Of a stretch of 64,000 nucleotides of DNA, positions 41,501-54,689 are shown in pieces. The stretch's first letter is position 1. Each line of letters opens with the position of its first letter. Where the stretch lies: assembly GCF_000213785.1 (NCBI RefSeq), contig NC_015557.1, positions 186,001 through 250,000 on the forward strand, given 5' to 3'. The position numbers and the translations under genes were made by a program. The DNA comes from Hydrogenobaculum sp. 3684. Its GTDB lineage: Bacteria > Aquificota > Aquificia > Aquificales > Aquificaceae. The notes under the pieces are model-generated. The model was not told the DNA's origin. It was given only the letters and a program-made list of their open reading frames with translations, and made no database searches.

Positions 41501-42915
41501 CCTCTTTAAGATGCCCACCTGGTGTTGAAGGTGTTGTGGTAGATGTACAGGTGTTTACCAGAAAGTTAAGCGAAAGCAAGAAAAACCCTCTAGTAGAGCA
41601 TGTAGAGCAAGAAGAGAAAAACCGCATAAAGAAAGAGAAAGAGTTCATGCTTAACCTCGTTATAGAAAAGCGTAACGAGATAGTAAAAGACCTTGTGATT
41701 GGTAAGGTTATAAACAAACCTATAAAGTTGGCTAAAAAGACATACGAAGAAGGCACTGTAATAGATGAAGCTCTTTTTGACAACATAGCCAATTTTGTTA
41801 TAACAAAGCCAGAAAACTTTTTCTCCGATAAAAAGCTTATAAAGAAGATAGAGGAAATAAGGGATAAAGCTCAAGCCCAGCGTAAGGTTATAGATAAGAT
41901 ATACGAAGAAAAGATAGAAAATGTTGGAAAGCAAAGCGATTTACCAAGCGGTGTGATAACAATGGTAAAAGTCTACATAGCTCAAAAGCGTAAAATAAGG
42001 GTGGGGGATAAGATGGCTGGTAGGCACGGGAACAAAGGTGTTATATCTGTAGTGCTTCCAGTTGAGGATATGCCATTTTTACCAGATGGTACTCCTGTAG
42101 ATGTAGTGTTGAACCCTCTTGGTGTGCCATCTCGTATGAACGTTGGTCAAATTTTGGAAACGCACCTTGGAATGGCTTCAAAATACATAGGTAAGAAAAT
42201 TCAGGAGATGATAGATGAATACTTTGATAGAGAAGAAATAACAGAGTATATAGCCAGCATTTACGCCATAGGTGATAAGAACAACGAGAATAAGAATTTC
42301 ATCAAGAATATGCTAAAAAGCTTATCCGATGAAGAGTTTAAAAACGTTGTGAGTTTTATTGCTCAAAACGGCATCCCTATGGCTACTCCAGCTTTTGAAG
42401 GTTGTAGTGAAGAGGATTTGAAAACGCTACTCAAAGAAGCTGGTTTGCCAGAGGATGGTAAATTTGTGTTGTACGACGGTAGGACTGGTGAGTCTTTTGA
42501 TTTTAGAGTTACCACAGGTTATATGCATATGTTGAAGTTGATACATATGGTAGAAGATAAGATACACGCTCGTTCCACTGGTCCTTACTCTTTAGTAACG
42601 CAGCAGCCTCTTGGAGGTAGGGCTCAATTTGGTGGTCAACGTTTGGGTGAAATGGAAGTGTGGGCGTTGGAAGCTCACGGCGCAGCTTATACGTTACAAG
42701 AGATGCTAACGGTGAAATCCGATGACATAGAAGGCAGAAATAGAGCTTATGAATCTATAGTAAAAGGTAAATATTTCTACTCACCCGGTATACCAGAATC
42801 TTTCAAAGTTTTAGTAAGAGAATTGAAATCGTTGGGACTAAACGTTGTATGTGAGAATGGAGAGGCTAAAAGCTGCGATAGTGTTGATTTGGATAAGAAA
42901 GAGGAGGAACGTTAA
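38503..42915 (+). CDS. rpoB: RNA polymerase subunit beta
   Basis: RpoB (1470 residues) carries part of the catalytic cleft. The C-terminal half is standard ([58 protein letters not shown]). The N-terminal lobe has a zinc-ribbon-like insertion with Cys 82, 85, 101 and 104 (CNKC, CPKC), absent from E. coli beta. It is coupled to rpoC by a TAATG overlap. GGTGGTGAAG precedes the ATG. Confidence 0.97.
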   Translation: MLKLKHAIPRKFFGRRSELLDLPFLVKVPTESFENFIQFNVPPTKRKEQGLEYILRTSFPFQDTNKNITVEYIGYEIGNWECNKCGYKPETDFLAGADTECPKCKTILSYKEKYTPEECKEKGITYSAPLRIMLRLRKKTKSGEFVDTPKKIYFGEMPMMTPIGTFVINGSERVVVNQLIRSPGIFYSDKEDRQKEGTVSRTIFTASIHPDKGSRIEFELSTNSDIISARIDKKRISAISILRAFGLETAYDILSQFYEDVKAFNVKDGLIIDKNTGEVYKPEDLESHYLFAVLRYTAKIEGTEKEEEFIEERYIEDLNVLNRLIKDERVKIELLTAVQSEKTTKSFYGKIILETLINDTKAKDQHGKSLVRTNSQFTLRDIGLRDIYVKLRSMEGLVQEMADIIQRSRAYFEAYFQDIARFDLSKVGRVKINAKIYIHKRELTEKDLEIFDELPVLELAKDYDNYKEGTILTKDIFEDILKSHKTVEVRDYTGLEARFLNYKDLVNAIKYLLKVRFGKEKKDDIAHLGNRRVRPIGELLENQARIGIARMLKSFRDKVATINPEDPTIKAQDLVNSRYLVSSMFEFLKGGQLSQYLDNTNPLSSLTHRRRLSALGPGGLTRESAKFEIRDVHPSHYGRLCPIETPEGQNIGLVTSMTTYAQTNEYGFLVTPYRKVVNGVVTDQIEFLAAYEEENFVIAQSTPTDQKGKILGDRVIARYKNDIQIVKPSDVNYIDVSPRQIISVSASLIPFLEHDDANRALMGSNMQRQAVPLIFTQAPLIGTGMESRVAIDSGAVILAKRGGVVEEVDSNRIVIRVNPDEINEKDPLDMGIDVYKLLKFVKTNQNTSINQRPIVHKGQKVKKGDCIADGQSTFMGELALGKDLLVCFMPWRGYNFEDAIVISERLVKEDVLTSVHIEELKAEARETKIGDEEITRQVPGVSEKALAYLDEYGIVKIGTYVKPGDILVGKVTPIGETQLTPEQKLLQAIFGEKTRDVKDSSLRCPPGVEGVVVDVQVFTRKLSESKKNPLVEHVEQEEKNRIKKEKEFMLNLVIEKRNEIVKDLVIGKVINKPIKLAKKTYEEGTVIDEALFDNIANFVITKPENFFSDKKLIKKIEEIRDKAQAQRKVIDKIYEEKIENVGKQSDLPSGVITMVKVYIAQKRKIRVGDKMAGRHGNKGVISVVLPVEDMPFLPDGTPVDVVLNPLGVPSRMNVGQILETHLGMASKYIGKKIQEMIDEYFDREEITEYIASIYAIGDKNNENKNFIKNMLKSLSDEEFKNVVSFIAQNGIPMATPAFEGCSEEDLKTLLKEAGLPEDGKFVLYDGRTGESFDFRVTTGYMHMLKLIHMVEDKIHARSTGPYSLVTQQPLGGRAQFGGQRLGEMEVWALEAHGAAYTLQEMLTVKSDDIEGRNRAYESIVKGKYFYSPGIPESFKVLVRELKSLGLNVVCENGEAKSCDSVDLDKKEEER

Positions 42916-45900
42916 TGAAGAGAGGTTTGTTACCTTTTAATAAGATAAAGCTTTTACTTGCATCACCAGAGCAAATACTTAGTTGGAGCCACGGAGAAGT
43001 TAAGCGCCCTGAGACTTTGAATTATCGAACTCTAAAACCTGAAAAAGAAGGTCTTTTCTGTGCAAAAATATTTGGGCCTTTGAAAGATTACGAATGTTTG
43101 TGTGGAAAATATAAAGGTAAGAGATTTGAAGGTACTATTTGTGATAGATGCGGTGTTGAAGTAACGAGAGCTTACGTTAGAAGAGAGCGTTTTGGCCATA
43201 TAACCCTTGCTACTCCTTGTGCTCATATATGGTTTTTAAAATCTTCTCCATCTAAGATAGGTGCATTGCTCGGTTTGTCTGCTAGAGATATAGAAAAGGT
43301 TATATATTTTGAGTCTTACTTGGTGGTAGAATACCCAACCCCTGACATGGAGGCTACTTTCTCAAATTCAGAAAATACTATCCCTGTTATAAAAGATGGT
43401 ATTACTTATCATGTAAAACTACATGTTGTTACGGAAGAACAATATGAGAAGGAGTTTGCTTACAGCGTTGACAACAGGTACGAAAGCGGAATGGGAGCTG
43501 AATTTGTAAGATATGTTTTATCTATTTTAGATTTAGAAACATTTGCTTTTAAGCTAAAGAAAATTTTAAAGCCTTACACCTTTGGATTCGAGGATTTGGG
43601 TCCAAAGATGGAAGCAGAGCATAAAAAGCTTTACGAAAAGATAATAATGTTTTTAGCAGACAGGATAAAGCTTTACAGTATAGGTATCGCTACATCGCTT
43701 AACGGTGTGCAAATGTCTCTTGAAGACGTGATTCATGGTATTATAAGCGAGTCAATATACTTAAACATAAAAACTGGAGAAATTGCCAATCAGGATTTAG
43801 GGGATGACTGGTATACTTCAAAAGATGCTATAAGGTATAGATTTGAATACGTAAGAGGACAAAATCAAAATATCCCCGTTTTTGATAAAATACAAGAAGA
43901 TGTTAGAAATATAGTTTTGAAGGACTTTTCGGATACAAGGGTTAAAAATTTAGTAAAAACCTTAAAACTTGTAGAAGGCTTTTTGAAATCTTCCAACAGA
44001 CCCGAATGGATGATATTAACAGTTTTACCAGTAATACCTCCAGAGTTAAGGCCACTTGTGGCTTTAGACGGGGGTAAGTTTGCTACATCTGATTTAAACG
44101 ATCTTTACAGAAGGCTTATAAATAGAAACAACCGCTTGAAAAGGCTTATAGACTTAGATGCTCCTGATATCATAGTGAGAAATGAAAAGAGAATGCTCCA
44201 AGAATCAGTGGATGTTCTTATAGACAACGGCAAGAGAGGTAAAGTAGTAAGTCAACACAATAGACCACTTAAAAGTTTATCAGATTATCTCAAAGGAAAG
44301 CAAGGCAGATTTAGACAAAACCTTTTAGGTAAGAGAGTCGATTATTCTGGCCGTTCTGTCATAGTGGTAGGACCTTCTTTGAAGATGCATCAGTGTGGTT
44401 TGCCAAAGATAATGGCTTTAGAGTTGTTCAAACCGTTCGTTTATAGAAGACTTGAGGAAAAAGGTTATGCCACTTCTATAAAAAATGCTAGAAAGATGGT
44501 AGATCAAAAACAGCCAGAAGTATGGGAATGTTTAGAAGAAGTTGTCAAGCAACATCCAGTATTGCTAAACAGAGCTCCTACGCTACACAGGATGTCTATT
44601 CAAGCCTTTGAACCTGTTTTGGTGGAAGGCAAGGCAATTCAACTTCATCCGTTGGTATGCCCTCCATTTAACGCAGACTTTGATGGTGACCAAATGGCTG
44701 TGCATGTACCTCTTGGTATAGAGGCTCAGCTAGAATCTTATATACTAATGCTTTCAACTCAAAACATACTCTCACCTGCTAACGGAAAGCCAATTATGTT
44801 GCCATCTCAAGATATGGTGTTGGGACTTTTTTACGCTTCAAACTATGTAAAAGGTGCTAAGGGAGAAGGCAAAGTATTCTTCTCTAAAGAAGAGGCGTTT
44901 TTGGCTTTTGAAAACAAAAAGATAGATATTCATGCTGTTATAAAGGTGAAGATAGGGGATACTTTTGTAGAGACAAGCATAGGTAGACTTCTTATAAATG
45001 AGGCATTGCCAAAGGGTTATAGATTTGTGAACGAAGTTCTTGATAAGAAAAGCATATCGAAGCTTATAGCCGATATTCACAAAATTTATGGTTCGGAAAT
45101 CACTGCTCAAACTCTTGATAGACTCAAGGAATTTGGTTTTGAAATGGCTACAAGGGCTGGAATATCTATAGGTATTGAAGATATGAAGATACCAAAAGCC
45201 AAGAAACGTCTTGTAGATAAAGCTTTTAACCAAATGGATGAAGTCCTTGATCAATATAGAAAAGGTATAATAACAAACAAAGAAAGGTACAACAAAACTA
45301 TAGATATTTGGTCACAAACCACGGAAGATGTTACAAAGGCTATGTTCTCTGAAATAGAAAAATCTGAACAAATAGAGAACAACAAGAAATTGCCAGGTCT
45401 TTTCAATCCTATATATATGATGGCAAACTCAGGTGCTCGTGGTAACAAAGACCAGTTAAGACAGTTAGCAGGTATGAGAGGTCTTATGGCAAAGCACTCC
45501 GGTGAATTTATAGAAACGCCAATTACCTCAAACTTTAGAGAAGGATTATCTGTATTAGAATACTTCATATCAACTTACGGTGCTAGAAAAGGTCTTGCTG
45601 ATACCGCTCTAAAAACATCTTTTGCTGGTTATCTAACTAGAAGACTTGTAGATGTGGCTCAAGATGTGGTTATCACAGAATACGATTGTGGTACTAAGAA
45701 ATATGAAGTTATAGAAGCGATAGTAGAAAGTGGTGAAGAAAGAATATCTTTAAAAGAAAGATTGATAGGAAGAGTTTTGGCTGAAGATATATACGACCCA
45801 AACAGCAAAGAGCTTATAGCAAAAGCCAACGAAGTTGTAGATGAAGAGCTTGCAGCTAGGATACAGCAAGCCGGTGTAGTGCAAGTTAAAGCCAGGTCCG

Positions 45901-47600
45901 TACTAACCTGCGAATCTGAAAACGGTATATGCTCTATGTGCTATGGATGGGATTTATCTCAAAGAAAACTTGTTTCTCCTGGAGAGGCTGTAGGTATTAT
46001 AGCTGCTCAATCAATAGGTGAGCCTGGTACTCAGCTTACGATGAGAACATTCCACATAGGTGGTGCTGCTACCGCTCAAAAGGTACAGAGCGAACTCGTT
46101 ATAGAAAATAGTGGTATTATAAAATTCCAAGGTTTAAAGCTTTTAAAGAATAGAAACGGTAAGTTTATAAACATATCTCAAGAAGGTGTAATATTTGTAT
46201 TGGATTCAAACGGAAGAACTATAGAAAGACACACAGTTCCTTATGCTGCAGAGATTTTGTTTAAAGATGGCTCAGAAGTAAAACAAGGGGATATAGTGGC
46301 AAAATGGGATCCATTTAACACATACATAATAGCTGAGTCAAGCGGAGAGCTTATTTTAAAGGATATTATAGTAGATGTTACAGTAAGAGAAGAAAAAGAC
46401 ACTCTTACTGGTAAAACAGCCATAGTAGTATCTTTCTTAAGGGCTAAAGACGCTCAACTGCACTCACCAAGAATAGTTATAAAGTCTGAAGATGGTCATG
46501 AGTATTCTTATGATTTACCGGTAAACTCTATATTAAATGTACCATTCGAAAAGCTTAAAACCGTATGGGATAAGTGTTTAGCTTGTTCTGAGGCTGAAAA
46601 GAATGATGTTCAGCACAATTACTATTATTTAGATAGCTTTGTAGTACACCCAGGGGATATTATAGCTCGTATTCCTAAAGAAACAACGAAAGTCAGAGAC
46701 ATAGTAGGAGGTCTTCCAAGGGTTGAGGAGTTGTTTGAGGCCAGGAAACCTAAAAACCCCGCTATTATATCTGAGATAGATGGTATAGTTAAGATATACG
46801 AAGACGCAGATGAAGTAATGATAATATCGCCAAAAGGCACCAAAAAATACGATATAAAGAACGAGTTTATTTTGATTAAACATGGTCAAGAGGTGAAAGA
46901 GGGTACAAAAATTACAGATACCATAGTTAGCGATGTTAGCGGCAAAGCTATAGTAAGGGCAAAAGGTAGTAAGATAGTGGTTTACAACAAGCAGACAGGC
47001 CAAGAAAAAGTTTATTCTGTGCCAAAAGGTAAGTTTTTACAAGTAAAAGACGGTGATTATGTAAAAGTTGGTGATCAATTAACGGATGGTACTCCGCTTC
47101 TTGAAGAGATACTTAAAATAAAGGGTATAGACGAGCTTCAAAAGTTCTTATTAAAAGAAGTTCAGATGGTGTATAAACTTCAAGGTGTTGATATAAACGA
47201 TAAACATATAGAGATAATAATTCGTCAAATGCTAAGGAAAAGAGTAATAGTAGATCCAGGGGATAGCAGATTTGTGGCGAACGAAGAGGTTGATGTAACA
47301 GAGTTCAACAAAGAGGTGGAAAGAATTAGAAAAGAAGGTGGTAAAATACCAAAAGCAGAGCCTATATTGGTGGGTATTACTAAGGCTGCGCTGTCTACCA
47401 AAAGCTGGATATCTGCTGCTTCTTTCCAAGAGACTACTAGAGTTTTGACAGAAGCTGCTAGCGAAGGAAAAGTTGATGATTTGTCAGGTATAAAAGAAAA
47501 TGTTATAATTGGTAATCTTATACCTGCCGGTACTGGTCTTGAAGAGTACAAAAATGTGAAAATAGAGATTGTAGAGCATGCTACACAGTCTAAGAAGTAA
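42915..47600 (+). CDS. rpoC: RNA polymerase subunit beta'
   Basis: RpoC (1561 residues) holds the catalytic Mg in [15 protein letters not shown] (about residue 595). The N-terminal zinc site [11 protein letters not shown] and ICDRCGVEV, the [11 protein letters not shown] and [12 protein letters not shown] bridge regions, and the second zinc site [15 protein letters not shown] are all present. [17 protein letters not shown] (here [15 protein letters not shown]) marks the trigger-loop region. A weak terminator follows and a new promoter starts rpsL. Confidence 0.97.
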   Translation: MKRGLLPFNKIKLLLASPEQILSWSHGEVKRPETLNYRTLKPEKEGLFCAKIFGPLKDYECLCGKYKGKRFEGTICDRCGVEVTRAYVRRERFGHITLATPCAHIWFLKSSPSKIGALLGLSARDIEKVIYFESYLVVEYPTPDMEATFSNSENTIPVIKDGITYHVKLHVVTEEQYEKEFAYSVDNRYESGMGAEFVRYVLSILDLETFAFKLKKILKPYTFGFEDLGPKMEAEHKKLYEKIIMFLADRIKLYSIGIATSLNGVQMSLEDVIHGIISESIYLNIKTGEIANQDLGDDWYTSKDAIRYRFEYVRGQNQNIPVFDKIQEDVRNIVLKDFSDTRVKNLVKTLKLVEGFLKSSNRPEWMILTVLPVIPPELRPLVALDGGKFATSDLNDLYRRLINRNNRLKRLIDLDAPDIIVRNEKRMLQESVDVLIDNGKRGKVVSQHNRPLKSLSDYLKGKQGRFRQNLLGKRVDYSGRSVIVVGPSLKMHQCGLPKIMALELFKPFVYRRLEEKGYATSIKNARKMVDQKQPEVWECLEEVVKQHPVLLNRAPTLHRMSIQAFEPVLVEGKAIQLHPLVCPPFNADFDGDQMAVHVPLGIEAQLESYILMLSTQNILSPANGKPIMLPSQDMVLGLFYASNYVKGAKGEGKVFFSKEEAFLAFENKKIDIHAVIKVKIGDTFVETSIGRLLINEALPKGYRFVNEVLDKKSISKLIADIHKIYGSEITAQTLDRLKEFGFEMATRAGISIGIEDMKIPKAKKRLVDKAFNQMDEVLDQYRKGIITNKERYNKTIDIWSQTTEDVTKAMFSEIEKSEQIENNKKLPGLFNPIYMMANSGARGNKDQLRQLAGMRGLMAKHSGEFIETPITSNFREGLSVLEYFISTYGARKGLADTALKTSFAGYLTRRLVDVAQDVVITEYDCGTKKYEVIEAIVESGEERISLKERLIGRVLAEDIYDPNSKELIAKANEVVDEELAARIQQAGVVQVKARSVLTCESENGICSMCYGWDLSQRKLVSPGEAVGIIAAQSIGEPGTQLTMRTFHIGGAATAQKVQSELVIENSGIIKFQGLKLLKNRNGKFINISQEGVIFVLDSNGRTIERHTVPYAAEILFKDGSEVKQGDIVAKWDPFNTYIIAESSGELILKDIIVDVTVREEKDTLTGKTAIVVSFLRAKDAQLHSPRIVIKSEDGHEYSYDLPVNSILNVPFEKLKTVWDKCLACSEAEKNDVQHNYYYLDSFVVHPGDIIARIPKETTKVRDIVGGLPRVEELFEARKPKNPAIISEIDGIVKIYEDADEVMIISPKGTKKYDIKNEFILIKHGQEVKEGTKITDTIVSDVSGKAIVRAKGSKIVVYNKQTGQEKVYSVPKGKFLQVKDGDYVKVGDQLTDGTPLLEEILKIKGIDELQKFLLKEVQMVYKLQGVDINDKHIEIIIRQMLRKRVIVDPGDSRFVANEEVDVTEFNKEVERIRKEGGKIPKAEPILVGITKAALSTKSWISAASFQETTRVLTEAASEGKVDDLSGIKENVIIGNLIPAGTGLEEYKNVKIEIVEHATQSKK

Positions 47601-47622
47601 GCTTAAAACGCTTGCTTTTTTT
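47597..47622 (+). terminator. Probable rpoC terminator
   Basis: GTAAGC (47597-47602), loop TTAAAAC, GCTTGC (47610-47615), followed by seven T. The stem is only 6 bp with one G-T pair and it overlaps the rpoC stop, so it may be inefficient. Confidence 0.5.
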
Positions 47623-47640
47623 GAGCTTTTATGCTAAAAT
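47612..47640 (+). promoter_or_regulatory. Promoter of the rpsL (str) operon
   Basis: TTGCTT (47612-47617), a 17-bp spacer and TAAAAT (47635-47640) with an upstream TG (extended -10, TGCTAAAAT). The -35 overlaps the terminator of rpoC. An AGGAGG site follows before rpsL. Confidence 0.75.
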
Positions 47641-47670
47641 ATTAGCTTATTGTTTAGGAGGAGAAAGTAA

Positions 47671-48078
47671 ATGCCTACGGTGAACCAGCTTATAAAAGAA
47701 GGACGCGAGAAGATAAAGAAAAAGAGTAAGGCTCCTGCTTTGCAGGGCAATCCTCAGAAAAGAGGCGTTTGTGTACGTGTTTATACTGTTACGCCAAAAA
47801 AGCCAAACTCTGCTCTTAGAAAAGTGGCTAGGGTAAGATTGTCAAACGGTATAGAAGTTACTTGTTATATTCCAGGGGAAGGGCATAACCTTCAAGAGCA
47901 CTCTATAGTGCTTGTAAGAGGCGGTAGGGTAAAAGATTTACCAGGTGTTAGATATAAGATAATTCGCGGAGCTTTAGATACTGCCGGTGTTGCTAATAGA
48001 AGACAGTCTAGGTCAAAGTACGGTGCTAAGAGACCTAAAGCTGGTGCCGCTCAAGCTACAAAAGGGGGTAAGAAGTAA
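47671..48078 (+). CDS. rpsL: Ribosomal protein S12
   Basis: S12 (135 residues) sits in the decoding centre. [18 protein letters not shown] and [11 protein letters not shown] are the segments where streptomycin resistance maps; here the Lys positions are wild type. AGGAGGAG precedes the ATG. Its stop overlaps rpsG by TAATG. Confidence 0.97.
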   Translation: MPTVNQLIKEGREKIKKKSKAPALQGNPQKRGVCVRVYTVTPKKPNSALRKVARVRLSNGIEVTCYIPGEGHNLQEHSIVLVRGGRVKDLPGVRYKIIRGALDTAGVANRRQSRSKYGAKRPKAGAAQATKGGKK

Positions 48079-48560
48079 TGCCTAGGAAAGGAAGAGTTCC
48101 AAGAAGAGAGATATTACCAGACGCTAAATACAACAGTATTATAGTTCACAAGCTTATAAATAAGGTCATGAAAGATGGCAAGAAGAGCACGGCCGAATAT
48201 ATAGTCTATACTGCTTTAGAGAGAGTGGCTGAGAAGCTCAGTTTATCGCCAGTGGAAGTGCTTGAAAAGGCTCTTGAAAATGTGAAGCCAGTTTGGGAAG
48301 TGCGTCCTCGTCGTGTTGGTGGTGCTACTTATCAAGTGCCAGTGGAAGTAGAAGAGCATAGAAGAGAATCATTGGGTATCAAATGGCTGGTGGATGCAGC
48401 CAGAGAAAGAGCTAGACATAGAGGTTCTTATACGATGGAAGAAAGGTTGGCAGCAGAAATTATGGACGCCATAGAGAATAAAGGTGCTGCTGTGAAGAAA
48501 AAAGAAGATACTCACAGGATGGCGGAAGCTAATAAAGTTTTTGCTCATTTTAAGTGGTAA
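48078..48560 (+). CDS. rpsG: Ribosomal protein S7
   Basis: S7 (160 residues) initiates 30S head assembly and autoregulates the str operon in E. coli. [14 protein letters not shown] and [17 protein letters not shown] are characteristic. It is coupled to rpsL by one base and followed 14 nt later by fusA with an AGGGGAG site. Confidence 0.97.
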   Translation: MPRKGRVPRREILPDAKYNSIIVHKLINKVMKDGKKSTAEYIVYTALERVAEKLSLSPVEVLEKALENVKPVWEVRPRRVGGATYQVPVEVEEHRRESLGIKWLVDAARERARHRGSYTMEERLAAEIMDAIENKGAAVKKKEDTHRMAEANKVFAHFKW

Positions 48561-48574
48561 AGGGGAGATAGAAT

Positions 48575-50653
48575 ATGCCAAGAACAGTTCCTATTCAAGA
48601 TTTGAGAAACATAGGTATAGTAGCTCACATAGACGCTGGTAAAACTACCACTACGGAGCGTATACTTTATTATACTGGTAAAACATATAAGATAGGTGAA
48701 GTTCATGAAGGTGCTGCAACGATGGACTGGATGCCTCAAGAAAAAGAAAGAGGTATTACCATTACAGCAGCTACTACAGCTTGCTATTGGGCAGGCAAGC
48801 AGATAAACATAATAGATACTCCGGGACACGTGGACTTCTCTGTGGAAGTTGTTAGGTCAATGCGTGTTTTGGACGGCATTATATTTATTTTCTCAGCCGT
48901 TGAAGGTGTACAACCCCAGTCTGAGGCAAACTGGAGATGGGCAGATAAGTTCAACGTTGCTCGTATAGCTTTTATAAATAAATTAGATAGATTGGGTGCA
49001 GATTTTTACAGGGTTTACGATGAGATAGCTAAAAAACTTACGATAAAGCCAGTAGCAATTCAAATCCCTATAGGTACAGAAGATAATTTTGTTGGTGTTG
49101 TGGATCTTATGAATATGAAAGCCATTATATGGCTTGAAGAAACCTTAGGTGCAAAATACGAAATAAGAGATATTCCAGAAGAGTATAAAGCTAAGGCTCA
49201 AGAATGGCGTGAGAAAATGGTAGAATCCATAGCTGAAACAGATGATGCTTTGATGGAAAAATATTTGGAAGGTCAAGAGTTAACTATAGATGAGCTAAAA
49301 CAAGCTTTAAGGAAAGCTACTATAAATAAACAGTTAGTACCTGTTTTATGTGGTTCTGCTTTTAAAAACAAGGGTGTTCAACCTCTATTGGATGCTGTAG
49401 TAGATTATCTTCCATCTCCTTTGGATGTGCCACCTGTAACAGGCATAAATCCAAAAACAAATCAAGAAGAAATTAGATTGCCCCAAGACGATCAGCCTTT
49501 CTGTGCTTATATATTCAAGGTTGTATCAGACCCTTACGCAGGTCAGCTAAGCTATTTTAGAGTTTTTTCTGGAAAAGTTCAAGCTGGTTCTTATGTGTTA
49601 AATTCTACTAAGGATAAAAAAGAGCGTATTGGAAGACTTCTTTTGATGCATGCTAATACAAGAGAAGATATTACAGAAGTTGCGGCTGGTGAGATAGCTG
49701 CGGCTGTAGGTGTTGATGCTGCTACTGGTGATACCATATGCGATGAGAAGAGTCCTATTATTTTGGAAAAACTCGAGTTTCCAGAGCCTGTTATATCTAT
49801 GGCCATAGAACCAAAAACAAAGAAAGATCAAGAGAAACTTTCTCAAGTGTTAAATAAATTCATGAAAGAAGATCCGACGTTTAAAGCCTCTATGGATCCA
49901 GAAACTGGACAAACGTTGATACATGGAATGGGTGAGCTTCATCTTGAAATAATGGTAGACAGGATGAAGAGGGAATATAACATAGAGGTAAATGTAGGTA
50001 AGCCTCAGGTGGCTTACAAAGAGGCTATAAAAGGCAAAGCTGTGGCTGAAGGTAAGTTTATAAGACAAACGGGTGGTAGAGGTCAGTACGGTCACGTTGT
50101 TATAGAGGTAGAACCGTTAGAAAGAGGAAGCGGTTTTGTATTTGAAAATGCTATAGTAGGCGGTGTTATACCAAAAGAGTTTATTCCTCCTGTGGAAGAA
50201 GGTATAAAAGAAGCCATGGAAAATGGTGTATTGGCTGGTTATCCAGTGGTTGACGTGAAGGTTAAGCTTTTTGACGGTTCTTACCACGAAGTGGACTCTT
50301 CTGAAATAGCCTTTAAAATAGCTGGTTCAATGGCTTTTAAAGAAGCCGCTAAGAAAGCTGGTGTAGTGCTTTTAGAACCTATAATGGAAGTGGAAGTTGA
50401 AACTCCAGATGATTATGTTGGAGATGTTATAGGAGATTTAAACTCAAGACGCGGCAAAATTATGGGCATGGAAAATAAAGGCGTCATTACTTCTATAAAA
50501 GCACACGTGCCGCTGTCTGAAATGTTTGGTTACGCTACTAACCTTAGAAGTTTAACACAGGGGCGTGGTACGTTTATAATGAAATTCTCCCATTACAGTG
50601 AAGCACCTCAAAGTATTACAGAGAAAGTAGTTGGAGAAAGAACTCATACTTAA
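48575..50653 (+). CDS. fusA: Elongation factor G
   Basis: EF-G (692 residues) drives translocation. The GTPase has [27 protein letters not shown] and [10 protein letters not shown]; domain II-V landmarks include [14 protein letters not shown] and [19 protein letters not shown] sequence ([15 protein letters not shown]). It is of standard length and lies between rpsG and tuf as in most bacteria. AAAGGGGAG precedes the ATG. Confidence 0.98.
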   Translation: MPRTVPIQDLRNIGIVAHIDAGKTTTTERILYYTGKTYKIGEVHEGAATMDWMPQEKERGITITAATTACYWAGKQINIIDTPGHVDFSVEVVRSMRVLDGIIFIFSAVEGVQPQSEANWRWADKFNVARIAFINKLDRLGADFYRVYDEIAKKLTIKPVAIQIPIGTEDNFVGVVDLMNMKAIIWLEETLGAKYEIRDIPEEYKAKAQEWREKMVESIAETDDALMEKYLEGQELTIDELKQALRKATINKQLVPVLCGSAFKNKGVQPLLDAVVDYLPSPLDVPPVTGINPKTNQEEIRLPQDDQPFCAYIFKVVSDPYAGQLSYFRVFSGKVQAGSYVLNSTKDKKERIGRLLLMHANTREDITEVAAGEIAAAVGVDAATGDTICDEKSPIILEKLEFPEPVISMAIEPKTKKDQEKLSQVLNKFMKEDPTFKASMDPETGQTLIHGMGELHLEIMVDRMKREYNIEVNVGKPQVAYKEAIKGKAVAEGKFIRQTGGRGQYGHVVIEVEPLERGSGFVFENAIVGGVIPKEFIPPVEEGIKEAMENGVLAGYPVVDVKVKLFDGSYHEVDSSEIAFKIAGSMAFKEAAKKAGVVLLEPIMEVEVETPDDYVGDVIGDLNSRRGKIMGMENKGVITSIKAHVPLSEMFGYATNLRSLTQGRGTFIMKFSHYSEAPQSITEKVVGERTHT

Positions 50654-50664
50654 AAAGGAGTAGC

Positions 50665-51889
50665 TTATGGCAAAGGAAAAGTTTGTTAGAGAGAAAGAGC
50701 ACATTAACGTAGGTACCATAGGTCACGTTGACCATGGTAAATCTACCTTAACATCTGCTATAACCTGTGTGTTAGCTGCTGGTGTATTACCAGGTGGTAA
50801 GGCAAAATGCTACCGTTATGAAGAAATAGACAAAGCACCTGAAGAGAAAGAAAGAGGTATTACCATCAACATAACTCACGTTGAATACGAAACACCAAAA
50901 AGGCACTACGCTCACGTTGACTGTCCTGGACACGCAGACTACATAAAGAACATGATTACAGGTGCCGCTCAAATGGATGGTGCAATACTTGTTGTATCAG
51001 CAGCAGATGGTCCAATGCCCCAAACCAGAGAACACGTTTTGTTAGCAAGACAAGTTAACGTTCCTTACATAGTGGTATTTATGAACAAATGTGACATGGT
51101 AGATGACCCAGAGCTATTAGATCTAGTAGAGTTAGAAGTAAGAGACCTACTAAACAAGTACGAATTTCCAGGTGATGATGTGCCAATTATAAGAGGTTCT
51201 GCTTTAGGAGCCCTTGAAGAACTAGACAAAGGCAAACCAGACAAATGGTGCAATGCAATAGTAGATCTCATGAAAGCCCTAGATGAATACATACCATCTC
51301 CTCAAAGAGAAATCGATAAACCATTCCTAATGCCAATAGAAGACGTCTTTACCATCTCTGGTAGAGGTACCGTTGTAACAGGTAGAGTGGAAAGAGGTGT
51401 ACTAAAACCAGGTGAAGAAGTAGAAATAGTAGGTCTAAAAGAAGAATCCCTAAAAACCACAGCCACATCTATAGAAATGTTTAGAAAAATCCTCGATGAA
51501 GCATTGCCAGGTGACAACGTAGGTGTGCTGTTAAGAGGTGTAGGCAAAGACCAAGTAGAAAGAGGTCAAGTATTAGCAAAACCAGGTTCTATAACCCCAC
51601 ACAAAAGATTTAAAGCTCAAGTATACGTACTCTCTAAAGAAGAAGGTGGTAGACACACTCCATTCTTCCTAAACTACAGACCACAATTCTACATAAGAAC
51701 CGCTGACGTAACAGGTACAGTGGTAAAACTTCCAGAAGGTCAAGAAATGGTAATGCCCGGTGATAACGTAGAGCTTGAAGTAGAGCTAATACATCCAGTG
51801 GCTATGGAAGAAGGTCTTAGATTTGCCATAAGAGAAGGTGGTAGAACAGTAGGTGCTGGTGTTGTCACCAAGATTATAGAGTGAGGAAG
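50665..51889 (+). repeat. Long direct repeat, tuf copy 2
   Basis: Identical over 1225 bp to 33841-35065. The repeats are in direct orientation 16.8 kb apart, so recombination between them could delete rpoBC and rpsL-fusA, which would be lethal; unequal exchange can only be tolerated as gene conversion. Confidence 0.9.
50667..51884 (+). CDS. tuf: Elongation factor Tu, copy 2
   Basis: This 405-residue EF-Tu is identical to copy 1 in protein and DNA. Its setting (rpsL-rpsG-fusA-tuf-rpsJ) is the ancestral str operon, so this is the tufA-type copy. AAAGGAG precedes the ATG, different from the leader of copy 1; expression of the two may therefore differ while the proteins do not. Confidence 0.98.
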   Translation: MAKEKFVREKEHINVGTIGHVDHGKSTLTSAITCVLAAGVLPGGKAKCYRYEEIDKAPEEKERGITINITHVEYETPKRHYAHVDCPGHADYIKNMITGAAQMDGAILVVSAADGPMPQTREHVLLARQVNVPYIVVFMNKCDMVDDPELLDLVELEVRDLLNKYEFPGDDVPIIRGSALGALEELDKGKPDKWCNAIVDLMKALDEYIPSPQREIDKPFLMPIEDVFTISGRGTVVTGRVERGVLKPGEEVEIVGLKEESLKTTATSIEMFRKILDEALPGDNVGVLLRGVGKDQVERGQVLAKPGSITPHKRFKAQVYVLSKEEGGRHTPFFLNYRPQFYIRTADVTGTVVKLPEGQEMVMPGDNVELEVELIHPVAMEEGLRFAIREGGRTVGAGVVTKIIE

Positions 51890-51894
51890 TTAGT

Positions 51895-52209
51895 ATGGAG
51901 CAGGATAAAATACGTATAAAGCTTAAATCTTACGATTATAAACTTTTGGATCAATCTGTTAAGCAAATAGTGGAAACAGTTAAACGAACGGGAAGCTCCG
52001 TAAAGGGGCCGATCCCTTTGCCTACTTCTAGAAGGCGCTGGGTTGTTTTGCGCTCACCTCATAAGTTTGATCAATCTAGAGAACATTTTGAAATTAGAGA
52101 GTTCAAAAGAATGTTAGATATAGTAAAGATTACACCACAAACTATAGAATCTCTTATGGAGATAAGCCTTCCAGCTGGTGTTGATATTGAAGTTAAGATG
52201 AGAGGTTGA
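51895..52209 (+). CDS. rpsJ: Ribosomal protein S10
   Basis: S10 (104 residues) is also the antitermination factor Nus[17 protein letters not shown] and the [19 protein letters not shown] loop are typical. It starts 10 nt after tuf, so the S10 operon here is joined to the str operon with no promoter visible between them. Confidence 0.97.
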   Translation: MEQDKIRIKLKSYDYKLLDQSVKQIVETVKRTGSSVKGPIPLPTSRRRWVVLRSPHKFDQSREHFEIREFKRMLDIVKITPQTIESLMEISLPAGVDIEVKMRG

Positions 52210-52213
52210 GGAT

Positions 52214-52912
52214 ATGATAGGTCTTATAGGTAAGAAGCTTGGAATGATGAGAGTTTTTTTAAATGATGGCACAGCTATTCCAGTAACTGCTATTAAAGTA
52301 GAACCTAACTATGTAATTTATATTAAAAGCTCTGAAACAGACGGTTATAATGCCATACAGGTAGGTAGCATTCCTTTAAAGCAAAGTAGATTTAAAAAGC
52401 CAATGGTTGGTCATTTTAAGAAAGCCAATTTGACACCATTAAAATATTTAAAAGAATTTAGAGTAGATGATGTTTCTAGTTTCGCGTTAGGTCAGGAACT
52501 AGGTGTTGATATATTTTCACCTGGTGAGTTGGTGGATATAGTTGGAAGGTCAAAAGGTAGAGGTTTTACAGGTACCATGAAAAGATGGGATTTTGGTGGT
52601 TTTCCAAAATCTCACGGTCATAGGTATCATAGGGCTGTAGGTTCTGTAGGAAATCGTACTGATCCTGGTAGAGTTTGGAAGAGCAAAAGAATGGCAGGAA
52701 GACACGGTAATGAAACTATAAGGGTTCAAGCTCTTTTAGTTGTGGATGTTTTGAAGGACAAAGGAATTATTCTTGTAAAGGGCTCTGTGCCTGGTCATAA
52801 AGATGGAATTGTATATATAGAAAAGAGTCATATTGCCTTTAGAAAGAAAGCTCAAAGGAAGCAGGAGCGTTTGTCTTTTATACCATCAAATCTTTTAAGG
52901 CAGGAAGTGTGA
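52214..52912 (+). CDS. rplC: Ribosomal protein L3
   Basis: L3 (232 residues) nucleates 50S assembly. [11 protein letters not shown] at the N-terminus and the [32 protein letters not shown] region near the peptidyl-transferase centre are conserved. It starts 4 nt after rpsJ. Confidence 0.97.
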   Translation: MIGLIGKKLGMMRVFLNDGTAIPVTAIKVEPNYVIYIKSSETDGYNAIQVGSIPLKQSRFKKPMVGHFKKANLTPLKYLKEFRVDDVSSFALGQELGVDIFSPGELVDIVGRSKGRGFTGTMKRWDFGGFPKSHGHRYHRAVGSVGNRTDPGRVWKSKRMAGRHGNETIRVQALLVVDVLKDKGIILVKGSVPGHKDGIVYIEKSHIAFRKKAQRKQERLSFIPSNLLRQEV

Positions 52913-52913
52913 T

Positions 52914-53516
52914 ATGTTGGTGAATGGTGTAGAATTAAGAGATGATGTTTTTAATGTAGAACCTAAAAAGCATATTTTGTGGGATGTGGTTAGATGGCAG
53001 CTTGCTAAAAGAAGACAAGGTACTCATTCCACAAAGACTAGAGCTGAAGTAAATTGTAGTAAGAAAAAGATATTACCTCAAAAAGGTACTGGTAACGCTA
53101 GACACGGTGCCAGGTCTGCAAATATCTTTGTTGGTGGCGGTGTTGTACATGGCCCTAAGCCTAGAGATTATGAGTATAAGCTATCTAAGAAGTACAGAAA
53201 AATAGCTCTTGCTATGGCTCTTAGCACAAAAGCTAAGAACAACTCTGTTTATGTATTAGAATCTTTGTTATCTTCTTTAGAAAAGCCCAAAACTAAGGTG
53301 GCTTTTGAGCTTTTAAAAGAAAGAGGTCTATCTGATAAGAAAGTTTTGGTGGTGACAGAAGATCAAAACGATATTGTTTCTAAAAGCTTTAAAAATATAC
53401 CAAATACAAAAGTATTACCCGTTGTAGGTCTTAACGTTTACGATATTCTTTGGGCTGATGCTTTGTTGATAGAGCAAGGAGCCTTGGAAAAAATTTATGA
53501 GAGGGTAAGTTTATGA
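52914..53516 (+). CDS. rplD: Ribosomal protein L4
   Basis: L4 (200 residues) lines the exit tunnel and represses the S10 operon in E. coli. The tunnel loop is recognised by [19 protein letters not shown] and [15 protein letters not shown]. It ends in an ATGA overlap with rplW. Confidence 0.96.
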   Translation: MLVNGVELRDDVFNVEPKKHILWDVVRWQLAKRRQGTHSTKTRAEVNCSKKKILPQKGTGNARHGARSANIFVGGGVVHGPKPRDYEYKLSKKYRKIALAMALSTKAKNNSVYVLESLLSSLEKPKTKVAFELLKERGLSDKKVLVVTEDQNDIVSKSFKNIPNTKVLPVVGLNVYDILWADALLIEQGALEKIYERVSL

Positions 53517-53812
53517 GAGCACCTGAAGAAGTTATTATACGTCCTATAATCACTGAGAAGACAAATAGATTGATGGAAGATTTAAATAAGTATGTATTTG
53601 AAGTTCACAAAGACGCCAACAAACATGAAATAAAGCATGCTGTGGAAAAGCTGTTTGGAGTAAAAGTGAAAGCTGTTAACACTCTTTATGCAAGACCAAG
53701 GGTAAAAAGGACAATAACAAGAAGAGGCAGAGTTTACGGTGCCACAAGAGGTTATAAGAAGGCCATCATTACCCTTGATAAGAATTCGAAAATAGATTTT
53801 ATGAGCTTGTGA
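53513..53812 (+). CDS. rplW: Ribosomal protein L23
   Basis: L23 (99 residues) docks SRP and trigger factor at the tunnel exit. [16 protein letters not shown] and [17 protein letters not shown] are family segments. Coupled to rplD by ATGA and followed 10 nt later by rplB. Confidence 0.96.
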   Translation: MRAPEEVIIRPIITEKTNRLMEDLNKYVFEVHKDANKHEIKHAVEKLFGVKVKAVNTLYARPRVKRTITRRGRVYGATRGYKKAIITLDKNSKIDFMSL

Positions 53813-53822
53813 GGTTATATAT

Positions 53823-54689
53823 ATGGGTGTAAGAAAGTTAAAACCTGTAACAAACGGACAAAGACATGCTATACTTTACGATTATTCTGAGCTTACTAGA
53901 AGAGAACCGGAAAAAAGCCTTACTTATTATTATAAAAGGGCTTTAGGTAGAAGCAGGCAACAAGGTAAAATTACTTCCAGATGGAAAGGCGCTGGTAACA
54001 AGATAAGGTATCGTTTGATAGATTTTAAAAGAGATAAAAGTCTTATACCGGCAAAAGTTTATTCTATAGAGTATGACCCGTTTAGAAGCGCTCGTATAGC
54101 TTTGCTTCATTATAAAGACGGTGAAAAAAGGTACATCGTATGGCCTGATAAACTTAACGTGGGCGATACAGTGGTTTCTATAAGTTATGAAGATGCTATT
54201 AAAGGCAAGGAGCTTCCTGATATAAAGCCCGGCAACGCTATGCCTTTGCGATTTATTCCTGTGGGTACTTTTATTCACAATATAGAGTTAAATCCTGGTA
54301 GAGGTGCAAAGCTTGTAAGAGCCGCTGGTTTATCAGCCCAAGTGATAGGTAAGATAGAAGGATATGCTCAAGTACGCTTACCTTCTGGTGAGGTAAGGCT
54401 TATAAATGATAAATGCATGGCTACTATAGGTGTTGTGGGTTTGGCTGAGCACGAGCTTGTTAAACTTGGAAAAGCCGGTAGAGCTAGATGGTTAGGTATG
54501 AGGCCAAATGTTCGTGGTACAGCTATGAACCCAGTAGATCACCCACATGGTGGTGGTGAAGGTAAAACAAAAGGTAAGCATCCAGAATCACCTTGGGGTT
54601 GGAAAACTAAAGGCTATAAGACCAAGAGAGGAAAGAGATATTCTGATAGGTTCATAATATCCAAAAGGAACGCTGGAGGTAAGGTATAA
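53823..54689 (+). CDS. rplB: Ribosomal protein L2
   Basis: L2 (288 residues) is needed for subunit joining and peptidyl transfer. [13 protein letters not shown] and the conserved His in [16 protein letters not shown] near the peptidyl-transferase centre are present. TAATG overlap joins it to rpsS. Confidence 0.97.
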   Translation: MGVRKLKPVTNGQRHAILYDYSELTRREPEKSLTYYYKRALGRSRQQGKITSRWKGAGNKIRYRLIDFKRDKSLIPAKVYSIEYDPFRSARIALLHYKDGEKRYIVWPDKLNVGDTVVSISYEDAIKGKELPDIKPGNAMPLRFIPVGTFIHNIELNPGRGAKLVRAAGLSAQVIGKIEGYAQVRLPSGEVRLINDKCMATIGVVGLAEHELVKLGKAGRARWLGMRPNVRGTAMNPVDHPHGGGEGKTKGKHPESPWGWKTKGYKTKRGKRYSDRFIISKRNAGGKV

